Positions 53,637 to 64,000 of a stretch of DNA of 64,000 nt are shown here, piece after piece; the first letter of the stretch is position 1; every line of letters begins with the position of its first letter. Where the stretch lies: the NCBI GenBank assembly GCA_905221605.1, contig CAJNDS010002150.1:68813-132812 (forward strand), given 5' to 3'. The notes under the pieces were generated by a model that was given only the letters and a program-made list of their open reading frames with translations, did no database searches and was not told the DNA's origin. This DNA is from Symbiodinium natans. Taxonomy: Eukaryota > Sar > Dinophyceae > Suessiales > Symbiodiniaceae. The translations under genes and the position numbers were made by a program.

Positions 53637-54437
53637 TCAAGCTACTCTTTGCCTCAAGTAAGTGACCTTCTCCTTGCACATCTCGAGGAAGCCTGCGTCG
53701 AAGTTCACTCTGGAGGTCAGGCTAGCGACGCTGAAGAAGGTCATGCGGGCAAGAGCCTTCTCGAGGTTCATGGCTTTAGCCTTGGATACCTTGCTGGGAG
53801 TTGCCTTCAGTTGGCTGAGCTGTGTCTTGAAGAGCTGCAGCACATCCCGCGCTCCAAGCTCGAAACCGCCCTCGACCGCCTTGGACTGCAGGCATCGGGT
53901 GACCACACTCAAGAACTCATGCTGGCTCATCTCCTTGATCACCTGACGCTGGCTCTTGTCCAAAGTTGCCGAGCGGTTGTTGTGCGGCAAGTGGCAGAAG
54001 TTGCAGTCCGTCAAGTTGATGCACTGGCCAAGGGCATAGTAGATGCAGGGACGGCGGCACAGCTCCGGATGACCTGCACTCCCTGGATTGCACTTGGAAC
54101 TTTTCTCAGCAAGTGTGGGCACCTGGCCACTGGAGGTTATCTCCGTCACAGTGGCAATGTCCAGTTCGGCTCCACCGAACGTGGGCTCCAACTTGCGCTG
54201 CAGGGACTGCACGTAGCGGCCATCTTCCACCTTTGAGGATGCGAGGGCATCAGACCCAACAAGAATCCGGGAGCCGTAGGGAGCTACCAGAACATACCAA
54301 AACTGTGCAGACTGCCTCTTGCTCTTGGGCTGCGCACAGCGGCTCGGCGGAGGGCCTGCAAGGCTCCAAGAGAAGAAGCTCTCGCATCCTGGGGAGTTTT
54401 CTCTGGGAGGAGGAAAAAATATGTGTATATGTATATA

Positions 54438-54487
<50 letters not shown>

Positions 54488-55352
54488 CATACAGATATAT
54501 ATATATATATATATATATATTAATTGTAAGATGCATAACTCCTTAAGTGAATATTCAACCTATTCTTGATAGCCATGTTTGTCAGGTCCCTCCCCACCGA
54601 AGCCCCATGACTTTCACTTCCGCAAGGAGACCTCGGTGGGACACTCGCGGCCCGGCGCGGGAGATGGACCATGGGCTCCTCCTGCGGAAGGCAGTTTAGG
54701 GTCTAGGGTTTCGGGTTTGGGGTTTGGGGTTTAGGGTTTAGGGTTTAGGGTTTAGGGTTTAGGGTTTAGGGTTTAGGGCTCAGGGTTTAGGGTAAGACTT
54801 ACGGGTTAAGGTGGGCGGGCTTCCAGGGTCTAGGCGTTGGGGTTTAGGGGTGGCGTAGCGTTCTCGACTTTGCGACGGAGCTTGGCAAGAATTTTCAAGT
54901 TGAAGAGCAGAAATGGCGAACGAATTACCGGCTCATGTTGGAGAGATAAATCAAGGCATCGTTGTGTCTATAGAGGAAGTAAGGTCTTGCCGTCTGTCTC
55001 GCAGGTCCATCCACTTCATCAATTTACATCAAACGTGTGTTGGAGTTGCTTCCTTAAGGGCCTTGAAAGTGTTGAAGGTTCAGGCAGGCCTTCTAGAGGG
55101 TGTGGGGGGTTTGAGGCTCGGGAGGCTTGGGAATCCGATGTGTTGAGAGGATCATTCAGCCCCCAACAGCATTAAACAGCGCGAAACTCGCCAAGTCTAG
55201 GGGTCAGGCTTCCGATGAGTTCAGGGGGGTGCTGGTGAAGGCTTTGAACTTCTGACTTCTTGGCAAGTTCAAACCCCAACCCTTCTGTAGCACCAGTTCG
55301 ATTCTTCCTGGACAGTGATGAAGGTGAATCGGTAGTCCAATCCAAGAGACAT
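53637..55352 (-). CDS. CCCH zinc-finger protein, copy 6 (diverged paralogue)
   Basis: Exon 1 55314-55352 ([13 protein letters not shown], 39 bases). Exon 2 53637-54230 ([18 protein letters not shown] to a TGA stop), acceptor AAAG|GTG, donor GT (ACT|GTCCAG). The 1083-base intron holds an AT microsatellite and a telomere-like array. The finger is intact ([20 protein letters not shown]). The acidic linker before the finger is shorter and different. It is probably the founder-side copy from which the tandem array later expanded, or an independent old duplicate. Confidence 0.82.
54418..54522. repeat. (AT)n/(TATATAC)n microsatellite in the intron of CCCH copy 6
   Basis: Several AT runs separated by TACATA. 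Confidence 0.95.
54692..54800. repeat. Telomere-like array, TTTAGGG on +, in the intron of CCCH copy 6
   Basis: About 14 heptamers; CCCTAAA in transcript sense. Confidence 0.92.
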
Positions 55353-55861
55353 CTCCTGCCAGCAACGCAAGGAAGGAATCCGGAGGGGGATGGCTACAGG
55401 GCACCGCTCAGCTGCGGCCACGGCTTTAAAGGGTCCTTGCCGTATCTCGAGCAGGGGAGGATGGATGGGTCTTCCGGTGTGGCTTGAGCCCTTGAGCTTC
55501 ATTGAACAAGAGCTCGGGATCAAAGGCTGTGGCGTCGGGTCCAGAGCAAAGAGCAAGAGGAATCCGAGAAGCTCGACGCTGAGCCCATCTAGCGACATCA
55601 GGGGGCCTACACCGAAAGCATCCGAAAGCTCTCAGCTCATTCAGTGCCTAGTCTTTGTTCGGGCCCCTAGCCCACGCAGAAGCTTGCACCACAAGGGCGC
55701 ACAGCACGCGCTTGGCCATTGAGGTCGGGAGCTCCGACGCCTCCGAGCTCAAGGCATGTTTTCGGGTTTAGGGTGTAGGGTTTAGGGTTAGATGATGCGG
55801 CTGATACGGATTCTGCTTGCTTGACATGACATGACATGATCTGCACGATTCCCCAAAAGCC
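55353..55861. other. No gene recognised; short telomere-like run at 55766-55792
   Basis: Upstream region of CCCH copy 6. No promoter element recognised. Confidence 0.5.
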
Positions 55862-55948
55862 TGAGGCCCGAGCAAGGCTTTCTGCATTTGCAGTTGACGG
55901 CTCGAACTCCACGTCGAGCCCAGCCGCTTCAATGGCAGCCTGGATATC
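55862..55948 (-). CDS. Candidate exon, unassigned
   Basis: After a CTAG|GAT acceptor the minus strand reads DIQAAIEAAGLDVEFEPSTA, then NAESLARAS. The pattern looks coding. The donor is probably GC (TCAG|GCTTTT) near 55862. Family unknown. Confidence 0.35.
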
Positions 55949-56315
55949 CTAGACTCGCCTTCAACCCAGCAGGAGGACTTAGAGTCTTAGAGCCCTAGCA
56001 TCCTCAGTTCTGCATGTAAAGGCGACGTGGGACCCTGTGCAGGTAGCCCAGGGTGGCACCACGAACCTTGAGTGGTCTAATGGGAAGCAAAGCTCGGCAC
56101 TGGTCTCAGCAGCTTCCGTAGGCTAGACAAACCCCCAAAGCTCCCCAAACCTCCCCAAACCTCCCCAAACCCACAAACCCCCGAACCCCCCAAATCCCCC
56201 AAGACCCCCTAAAACCCCCCCAAACCCTGTTTCAGGTCGGCTCCGTGGTGCCCCGCCCAACCTGATGGCCAACACGGTTTCTAAAACGTCGCAGAACAGG
56301 GGATGGGCGGGGGGT
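55949..56315. other. No gene recognised; CCCCAAAC minisatellite at 56130-56225
   Basis: The minisatellite has 8-10 bp units (CTCCCCAAAC, CCCCCGAA). The rest is unique. Confidence 0.55.

Positions 56316-56356
<41 letters not shown>
56316..56356. repeat. Poly-G tract (41 G)
   Basis: Longest G run in the window, preceded by GGGGGGT. Confidence 0.95.
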
Positions 56357-56357
<1 letters not shown>

Positions 56358-57295
56358 GCCGCGGTTCAACAATCAAAGGGATGGACTCCGATGCAGCCTA
56401 AACGTCAACATCCACCTCAAGACGCCAATCGACCGAGTAGTGTCCAGTGGCAGCGGACAGGAACAGCCAACTGTCACAGCGATATAGCGGCTACAGAAGA
56501 GTTCCTGTTCTTCTATTCCGATTACACTCCTCTCGTGGATCTGATGCTCTGCAACTCATCCGAGACTGGAGCCGAGGCTATTCGTAGTGGCAACGACGAG
56601 CCCGAGCTGGCAAGGTGATCACAGGGATTGCGCATGAGCAATATCAAAGATTCCCGACTCCACACCCAAGATCCTCATAAGGAGCGGACAACCCACAACA
56701 TGCCACAACATGCCACAACACTCCTAACTTCTAAACCATCGGACAGATCGAACAGATCGAGAATGAACTGGCGTGGACGCAGCTGCAAGGGACACCGTGC
56801 CGTCCTGGCCCCGCTCCAGGCTTCAGCAAACACTCGGGCAGCCTCAAACTTTGGCTCAAGGTTCAGCCCATTGGCTTCTTGAAGTCTGTTGTTCGTCGCT
56901 TTCTTGCAAGAGAGACGGAGAGAGTGGCAAAGGCGGAGAGACCAAGAGACGGAGAGACAGAGATGGCGAAATCGAGAGTGAGAGAACCAGAGTCAGGAAA
57001 CAATGGTGCCTCGCCTCTGGGGATGTCAGCACCACAAGAACCTCCGAGCGAACTGCCAAGGACTGGTGAGTTCTGGCACGCAACTGACACAAAACACCTC
57101 ATCCAGCAGACGCCAAGAAGGCATTCGGGCCCAAGAGTGGCAACTGCTAAGCACTGATGGACAAAGGCCGCTAAACAGAATGATTGATCTTCCAGGTTTA
57201 GACCAAGAATTCTTAAAGACCCTGACAACGGCGTTAAACCATTTCGACCCCTAAACCAAACTTAACCTGCTGAGGCCTGAACACGCGCACATATG
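56357..57295. other. No gene recognised; GA-rich tract at 56905-56998
   Basis: GAGAC and GAGAG units at 56905-56998. Frames here show no domain. Confidence 0.5.
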
Positions 57296-57399
57296 GTCAG
57301 ATCTTTTAATTATGGTTCCTTTTTCGGTTCCCGAAATATTGGAGCCGCCTGATAATCGTAACCCCAACAGGGACCACAACTTTGAGAACTGACCATCTG
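57296..57399. repeat. Hairpin element related to 34018-34131
   Basis: Ends CATATGGTCAG and CTGACCATCTG. The core GGTTCCCGAAATATTGGAG parallels GGTACCCTAAATATTAGG of the other element, and both have AGGGACCA(T/C)AA(T/C)TTTGA near the right end. The two are diverged members of one short element family. Confidence 0.6.
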
Positions 57400-57472
57400 G
57401 ACTCATCTTTGGAGTGCAAGGGTGCGTCCAACCTCGTCCGGATGCTCCATGTGACCAGCTGCCTCAGCAACC

Positions 57473-57535
57473 CGAAACCCTAAACCATAAACCCTTGAAC
57501 CCTAAACCCTTAAACCCTAAACCCTAAACCCTAAA
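57473..57535. repeat. Telomere-like array, CCCTAAA on +
   Basis: About eight units. An array in the opposite orientation follows at 57648. Confidence 0.92.
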
Positions 57536-57647
57536 CTCTTGTTCCCTTGCTCTCTCTGACTTCGCGCTAGGTCGCGGAACCTCCTGCTAGCACACAGCCC
57601 CCTGAAGTCCAACTCCTGGGCCCCCCACTGCGTTCGATAAGAAGTCC

Positions 57648-57712
57648 TTTAGGGTTTAGGGTTTAGGGTTTAGGGTTTAGGGTTTAGGGTTTAGGGTTTA
57701 GGGTTTAGGGTT
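57648..57712. repeat. Telomere-like array, TTTAGGG on +
   Basis: Nine clean units. With the array at 57473 it forms an inverted pair about 110 bases apart. Confidence 0.95.
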
Positions 57713-57787
57713 GAGCGTCTCAAGCTGTTCCACGTCAGCGATATGAGCACAATGACGAGAACAAAAAGACAGATTAATAAGCATCAC

Positions 57788-57882
57788 AATAAGAACTAAG
57801 AACAAAGAACTGAGAACTGAGAACTGAGAACGAAGAACTGAGAACTGAGAACTAAGAACTAGGAACTAAGAACCAAGAATAG
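57788..57882. repeat. 7-bp minisatellite (AGAACTG/AGAACTA)
   Basis: About 13 degenerate heptamers. Confidence 0.9.
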
Positions 57883-58423
57883 GAACAAAAATAAGAATCA
57901 AAATTTAAAAACTTAATACATCATGCAACCATTTAAAGCACATAAAGCATAAGGTTCCTCGACGTGCCTGCTGCCTCTAAGGTCGGGATGTTTTACGATT
58001 CTGTATGAGATTCTGCGTGAGGCTGCTGGATTTGTGCTTGAAAAACTACCTGAACGACAATTTCCTCCGAGCATCCCATCTCGTGAGGCCGCCTTGCACA
58101 TGCAGTACCCTGAGTGCAGAAGTCCTGCAACCGGCCGAAATCAGGACCGCGAGCATGTTCGATGCACGGGACCTGCTGCTTAATTAAGGGCCACTGGTCC
58201 GGCTTTTGTGAAGTGCCCAGCTTATTTGAGCTGTTGCTGCTACAGGAGCTTTCGTCCGGGCTGTGGGCCTTGTCATGGAACCCTGAACCCGTTGCACTTG
58301 AACCTCCCTCGCCCGTGCAAGAAGGAATCGTGATCAGCTCGGGGGTTCACCGGTTCACCAGTTCGCCGTTCCTCTGAAAGGGTCTCACATGCCCTGATAT
58401 CGAAAGCATAAAGTGGATCCTTT
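57883..58423. other. No gene recognised
   Basis: No motif found on either strand. Confidence 0.5.
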
Positions 58424-58633
58424 TTGACAGCAAGGAGATACAACGGGGATGTTTTTCACAACTTAATTACGTTCCACGGTTCTGAGACGTTTCCCATGCC
58501 CGAAGAAAGAAAGAAGAAGCTTAAGAAGAAGCGTGCTTCGGAATTGCCTCTGCGAAACTCACTCTTTCGGTTGCCAGACTGGTGCCGCCCAAAACCTGCG
58601 CCAGCGGCTTCCGCAAAGACGCTTCTGCCGGTT
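58424..58633 (+). CDS. Candidate plus-strand exon, Lys/Arg-rich
   Basis: The frame contains MPEERKKKLKKKRASELPLR and later FRLPDWCRPKPAPAASAKTL, then reaches a GT donor (CCG|GTTTGG) at about 58630. It resembles a basic N-terminal region but has no identifiable family. It would be one of very few plus-strand exons in the window. Confidence 0.3.
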
Positions 58634-60651
58634 TGGGCTTTAGGGTCTAGGGCTTGGGGTTTTGGGGTTTAAGGTTTAAGGTTTCCTACAAGAACATGCG
58701 GCGAAAGTCTACAATCCATGCAACCCCTACCACAATTCTCGAGCGAGGTTGTTGCATGCCAGCCGCGGGGATTGTCAGCATCTTGGCAAGAACTGTCAAC
58801 AAGCGAAACGATCCTGACAAACATGGCAATAATAGCTATTGCGCCGACCATAACCACGAAAGCTTGACCCCATATGCAACAGCCCGAATTGGAAATCCGA
58901 ATTGTGCCATAGACGAAGTGCCGACAAGTACGAACAAGACAGTTTGGAGCTTCGCAAGCAGAAAACCGCTGCCTTTGACAGCGCCGCTTGCAACTTGTGA
59001 TTTTCACCTGCCTGACAACACGACGCCCAGGTTACTCGAACACATTGCGCCCATGAGCCGACCGCGACAAGCTTAGGCGTGGCCCAATAACCAAAGCACA
59101 GTCACACGGTCCGCCCGCCTGCCGTGTCAGAGTAACGCAGATGTCACCTGCGGCGTCAGAGAATGTATACCGTGCCAAATTGCAGACTGTTCAATTCACG
59201 CGGCTCCAGCAACTTGCGACAGCCTAGTGGGACATGAGGTGCATTGGGCGAAACAAGCACAAAACGGATTGGAAAGTCTACCATTCCTGTTCCATACCGG
59301 TTCGATGTCCGAACATCTCCCAATCGACTTTGCAAAACGAACGCAGCTGGCTGGTGAACCTGATACACCGCTCGATGGCGTGGCAAACGTCCGACCTATG
59401 CTTTGTGCAAGGCTTGTTAATAGCACGCCAACTCCTATTACACTGCCAGAAAGATTGCAGACGCAGCATATTTCGATGACAATACTGGATGCATACCTTC
59501 AGCTGTGGGCGCCTGGCATGAGACACGTTGGTCCCAAACTACAAGAAGCAACACTGTGACAAGCCATAGCGATCTGCCAGCGGCGCCACGGCGTTGACAT
59601 GACATTACGCGTTTCAGAAAAACATGCTGCTGACACAACTATAAACTTGCAACGTGCATGGGATGCTTGGTTTGTATATACTTTGCTCGGATTAGCATCA
59701 CTTCCTTGAAGTCTTTGTACGTGAATGCAGTTTACATCCGCGGCTTTGCATCGTTCTTTGCATGCATTTTGTCACTGATCCCAAGCTTCACACACAAGGC
59801 AGCTGCTTTGCTAAACTCGCATGGCCACGTGGCCACGGGCAGTTCTAAACTCTAAATGCAGCCAGCCGGATTTCGACAACGTTTCATGAACCATGCCGGG
59901 GGGCATTGGGCGCTACGAATTATACTATGAGGTGTTGAACAAGACATTCTGCGTCTGTTCATGGCACCTACAACGATGCCGGTGAGGGCCCCAGTGATCT
60001 TCACCCAGGTTTTCGGGAGCGCTCAAGCATTTCGGGGCACACACACACACATGCCCTGAGCTCACAAAGCCCTTTGTGTGTTCCCTGTTCGCTCCGTCCA
60101 TCGGAGGATGGCTGTGCGCTGCCTTCCACTTGCGAAACATGGCCGATTTCCAAAATTACAGGATACCACAAAGACACAACAGGAGGAGGCTGGCATGTTC
60201 CAGCTCAGCAAGCCTCATTGTGTGGATTTGCGGGGCCCCGCCAAAGCGGACGTGTGGCGACTAAGCCGCACAGCACGCTGCACGGACGTTCCACTTATGT
60301 GATGTTGTCCGTGCTGTGCCAGGAACCTTTGACCCGGCAGTCACCTTCAACGAGAAAGAGTGCTCCCATTGCGTTCGTATTCTCTGGCACATCACCGGAT
60401 CACAAAATGTGATACGGAGAAGGCGGTTCGTTACGGACTTTTGTGGAACGCAAATAAAGTGCCCCGTGGGATCCTTCATCAGAGTGACGTTTGCTGTTTG
60501 GTGACGTGTTTCCTTGGGGCTTGTATCGCCGTCGTGCTACATCTTGCCGAGTCCCGTGCAGGGGCTGGGTAGTGACAGACATCTTTGACGCCAACTCTCA
60601 ACAAAAGGAACATGCCTTGATCAATAAAACGAGCCTGTTGACCATTTTGCC
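58634..60651. other. No gene recognised
   Basis: Two kilobases of unique, average-composition sequence with many short frames on both strands. No splice-consistent exon chain or domain could be found. Confidence 0.5.
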
Positions 60652-60735
60652 CCTCTTGGCCCCTTGCCCCCCTCGACCCGCTTGACCCTCTTGCCCCTCT
60701 TGCCCCTCTTGCCCGCTTGACCCTTCCCCTCCCCC
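60652..60735. repeat. 9-bp minisatellite (CTTGCCCCT)
   Basis: CTTGCCCCT, CTTGACCCT and CTTGCCCGC units, about eight copies. Confidence 0.85.
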
Positions 60736-61082
60736 TGCCCGTTCCAGATTTCAGCTACAAGAATGTTTCCAAACCGCCCCCTCGCCCCGCTCTCCCCACA
60801 ACACGTGAAACGATCGTTCCCTCAAATCCCTCCCCCACGTCTGCCGGCACGGACTGAAACCAGAAACCCAAAGCAATAAATTCGTCGAGAACGCAATTGT
60901 GGTCACGATATTGTCAAACTTGGATTTTTTGCCTAGCGGCAAAATGGGGGACCGAAGCACTCTCCCGCTATGTCTGTAGCCTCCGAGAAAAAATTGCGCA
61001 AGAAGCAGAACAGAGACCTTACAGTTGCAGAATCCATCAGTTGCAAAATCCAAAACTAAACTCGACGTCTCAGCTGCAGTAT
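60736..61082. other. No gene recognised
   Basis: Unique sequence before the CTA repeat. Confidence 0.5.
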
Positions 61083-61895
<813 letters not shown>

Positions 61896-61956
61896 ACTGT
61901 GGAGGTCACTTTGGCTTCCCTACCTTTTTGGGGTTGATTTCTTGCCCTCTTTTTGT
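61896..61956. repeat. Direct repeat, left copy (other copy at 63940-64000)
   Basis: ACTGTGGAGGTCACTTTGGC and the following 41 bases recur exactly at the right edge of the window, 2044 bases away. The match is cut by the window end. Confidence 0.9.
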
Positions 61957-62776
61957 CTCTCCAAATCCACACACCTTTCACCACCCGACTTCCACACTTG
62001 AACAGCCAGCAGAACCCAGCCGACATACACGCACACACGAAGCCACTTTGCACCCACAAAATAATACACACCCACACTCCATGACACTCACTTCTCAGAC
62101 TCCATAACTTACCACCCTTACCCACACTGACACTTTTCTTGCACACTGAAGCCAAAGACACGCACCCGCAAACCACTCCACTTTGCAACCACAAATGCTC
62201 ACACACACACACATCCACAACACTCTTGCACATGCACCTCAGAAAACAGCCGAAACCACAACACGCACATTCTTATTCGTATGAATATCTTTCAGTTCCG
62301 ATTGCAGATTTTTTTCACTGTCTTTCTGGTCAATCGACAGCTTAACAGGCTAGCAGCACTCACCAAAACACTTGCTAACGATCTGTTTGTGTTTTGGTTC
62401 TGGGCGGTTTCTCGGAACTCTCTCTCTGAAAGCTAGAGAAAAATTCTGCTCAGACAGACAAAGGCAATTTGAACTGAAAATGTTGCTGTGTATGAATCTG
62501 CTGCTAAATCTAAAGAACATTGTCCAAGTTTTACGACTGGATTCCAGTGTTTCTCGATTTCTCCAAAGTTCAAAAAAAAACATTGAAAAAAAAAACATAT
62601 TACACTGACCTCTCATCATGGCCAGACCGACTTGAGAGTCGTCCAGCCTCGTTTTCCTTCCATTCGACTTTTTTTGACAAAGTTCTCTTGTCTTTGATTT
62701 TCCAAAATGGCCAAACACAAATCCAAGGACAGAAAAGAAACTCTGCTTTTCTGGCTGGGGTGCCCTCAATTCTTTG
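61957..62776. other. AT-rich sequence, no gene recognised
   Basis: Composition differs from the rest of the window: no TTTAGGG arrays, many T and A runs. No domain recognised. Confidence 0.5.
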
Positions 62777-63092
62777 TCTTTCGTTTTGGTTGCGTGTTGT
62801 AATTCTTCCCTGGATTCAACACCATTCAACGAATTTTCAAAATTTCTAAAGTTTCCGAAAAATGTTGAAAAACCCTTAAAACCAACACTTAATCAGTTTA
62901 ATTTGTTGAATTTACTCTGGTGTTTCGCTCGCTTCTTTCGTTTTGGTTGCGTGTTGCAATTCTTCCCTGGATTCAACACCATTCAACGAATTTTCAAAAT
63001 TTCTAAAGTTTCCGAAAAATGTTGAAAAACCCTCAAAATCAACACTTAATCAGTTAAATTTGTTGAATTTACTCTGGTGTTTCGCTCGCTTC
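62777..63092. repeat. Tandem duplication of 157 bp
   Basis: 62777-62933 and 62934-63090 match almost throughout (TCTTTCGTTTTGGTTGCGTG at each start). The two differ at only a few positions, such as GTTGTAATT against GTTGCAATT. Confidence 0.9.
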
Positions 63093-63939
63093 GCTCGCAC
63101 TTATTCACATTCTGGAAATACACTTTGCAATTTTCAAGTGGTTTCGCGCGCAACGAATCAACACCACGGTTGAACTCGTCTCGTCCTGCAGTTGATTTCT
63201 GTCCAAACGGCACTGTCAGAGGCTTTCAAAAACACTTGTTTCAAAGCATTGAACTTTTCCAAGCTGCAGTTTCCACCGAGCCATTTTAAAAAAACATGTT
63301 GCATCTTCAAGTGTTCTTGTTGACTCTGCACCCTTCTTTCTCCTCTTCTGCCTTCAGGCCTTGCACCAAAACCTGGAGAATCTGAAACCAAGATGAGGGG
63401 CAGCAAAATTGATCGAAAAGGTAGGGAAGCTCCAGTGACCTCCACAGTTAGAGAGAGTTCCGGTTCCAAACAAGTTCACACTTGCCGCCTTGCTGCCTGC
63501 TGTTCAAATTTTGGGGGAAGACTGACACAAGACTTAGACTGGAACCGACTGAGAGGCTTATTTGTTTTTCTCGCCACGAAAAGCTGTGAAAGCCAGATCT
63601 GGCTTCCCGTGTGTGAAAAAAACGCCGCAACTGGGCCCAAAAATGGCTCCTAAACTTGGGTTCCAAATTTGAGGCTCCAACCTGGGTGGCCTTGTATGTT
63701 TACACAGGAAATCCAAAATCTAGGGCCCGTTTTCGGTGCCCAGAATTGAGCTGCTTTTGGAACCCATTTGAGTTCAATAATAATTGAAATCAACTTACAG
63801 ACAAACAAGATTTTTTCTATTCGATACTGTTTGCATCAAGGAAAACAAAAAAACGCCGTCGATACGCGTGTTCTTGGCTTGCTAAACTTGTCTTTAGCTG
63901 GCATTCAAGACAAAGCAGTCTTGCATTGTTCTTTCTCGC
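63093..63939. other. No gene recognised; inverted partial copy of the 61896 repeat at 63418-63447
   Basis: AGGTAGGGAAGCTCCAGTGACC and CTCCACAG are the reverse complement of the repeat start, with a small change in the middle. Otherwise AT-rich unique sequence. Confidence 0.55.
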
Positions 63940-64000
63940 ACTGTGGAGGTCACTTTGGCTTCCCTACCTTTTTGGGGTTGATTTCTTGCCCTCTTTTTGT
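63940..64000. repeat. Direct repeat, right copy (truncated by the window end)
   Basis: 61 bases identical to 61896-61956. Confidence 0.9.

Overview
This window looks like nuclear DNA of a dinoflagellate, probably a Symbiodiniaceae-like or other suessialean lineage. Four things point there: more than twenty arrays of the TTTAGGG repeat scattered through the interior; genes cut into many small exons whose introns almost all end AG|G and start with either GT or GC; a tandem array of near-identical genes all on one strand; and a very large single-ORF Copia polyprotein. I see no bacterial operon, tRNA, rRNA or CRISPR. About half the window is microsatellite, telomere-like repeat or sequence in which I can recognise nothing.

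Layout. 1-7,500: trinucleotide repeats, poly-G, AT microsatellites, telomere-like arrays and a few unassigned minus-strand exons. 7,527-23,417: one minus-strand gene that I could rebuild exon by exon. It encodes a half-size ABC exporter (membrane domain, Walker A, LSGGQ, Walker B, H-loop and C-terminal tail all found in order). Its 5' exons carry a 2H-phosphoesterase domain with two HxT/S motifs, which runs into the transporter inside a single exon. The intron between the LSGGQ and Walker B exons holds a complete 10.8 kb Copia retrotransposon (9,272-20,081) with identical 176-bp LTRs, a 5-bp target duplication and an uninterrupted 3,369-residue Gag-Pol frame. Beyond the usual protease, integrase, RT and RNase H, this polyprotein holds a 2-oxoglutarate/Fe(II) oxygenase-like domain between integrase and RT, and a RapZ-C or phosphatase-loop-like domain after the protease.

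24,408-24,812: a small unassigned minus-strand gene. 26,486-29,184: very long TTTAGGG arrays. 29,573-32,907: a second retroelement, whose split direct repeats (A1-ORF-B1-A2-B2) mark it as PAT/Ngaro-like in the DIRS order. It carries one RT-RNase H ORF and has no room for a tyrosine recombinase. Both retroelements sit inside telomere-like repeat.

39,497-55,352: six minus-strand copies of a two-exon gene for a 225-residue CCCH zinc-finger protein. Five lie in tandem units of about 2.5-2.6 kb and a sixth, older copy lies upstream. 55,400-64,000: telomere-like repeat, a 41-base G tract, minisatellites, an 800-bp CTA repeat and the start of what may be another tandem unit of about 2 kb.

Functional links are limited. 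The ABC and CCCH genes are independent host genes. The retroelements are linked to the host by where they sit: the Copia is in an intron in sense orientation, and both elements are in telomere-like repeat. Several telomere-like arrays lie at the 3' end of introns in CCCTAAA sense, which may have a splicing role. Exon boundaries come from reading frame and splice motifs only and are predictions.
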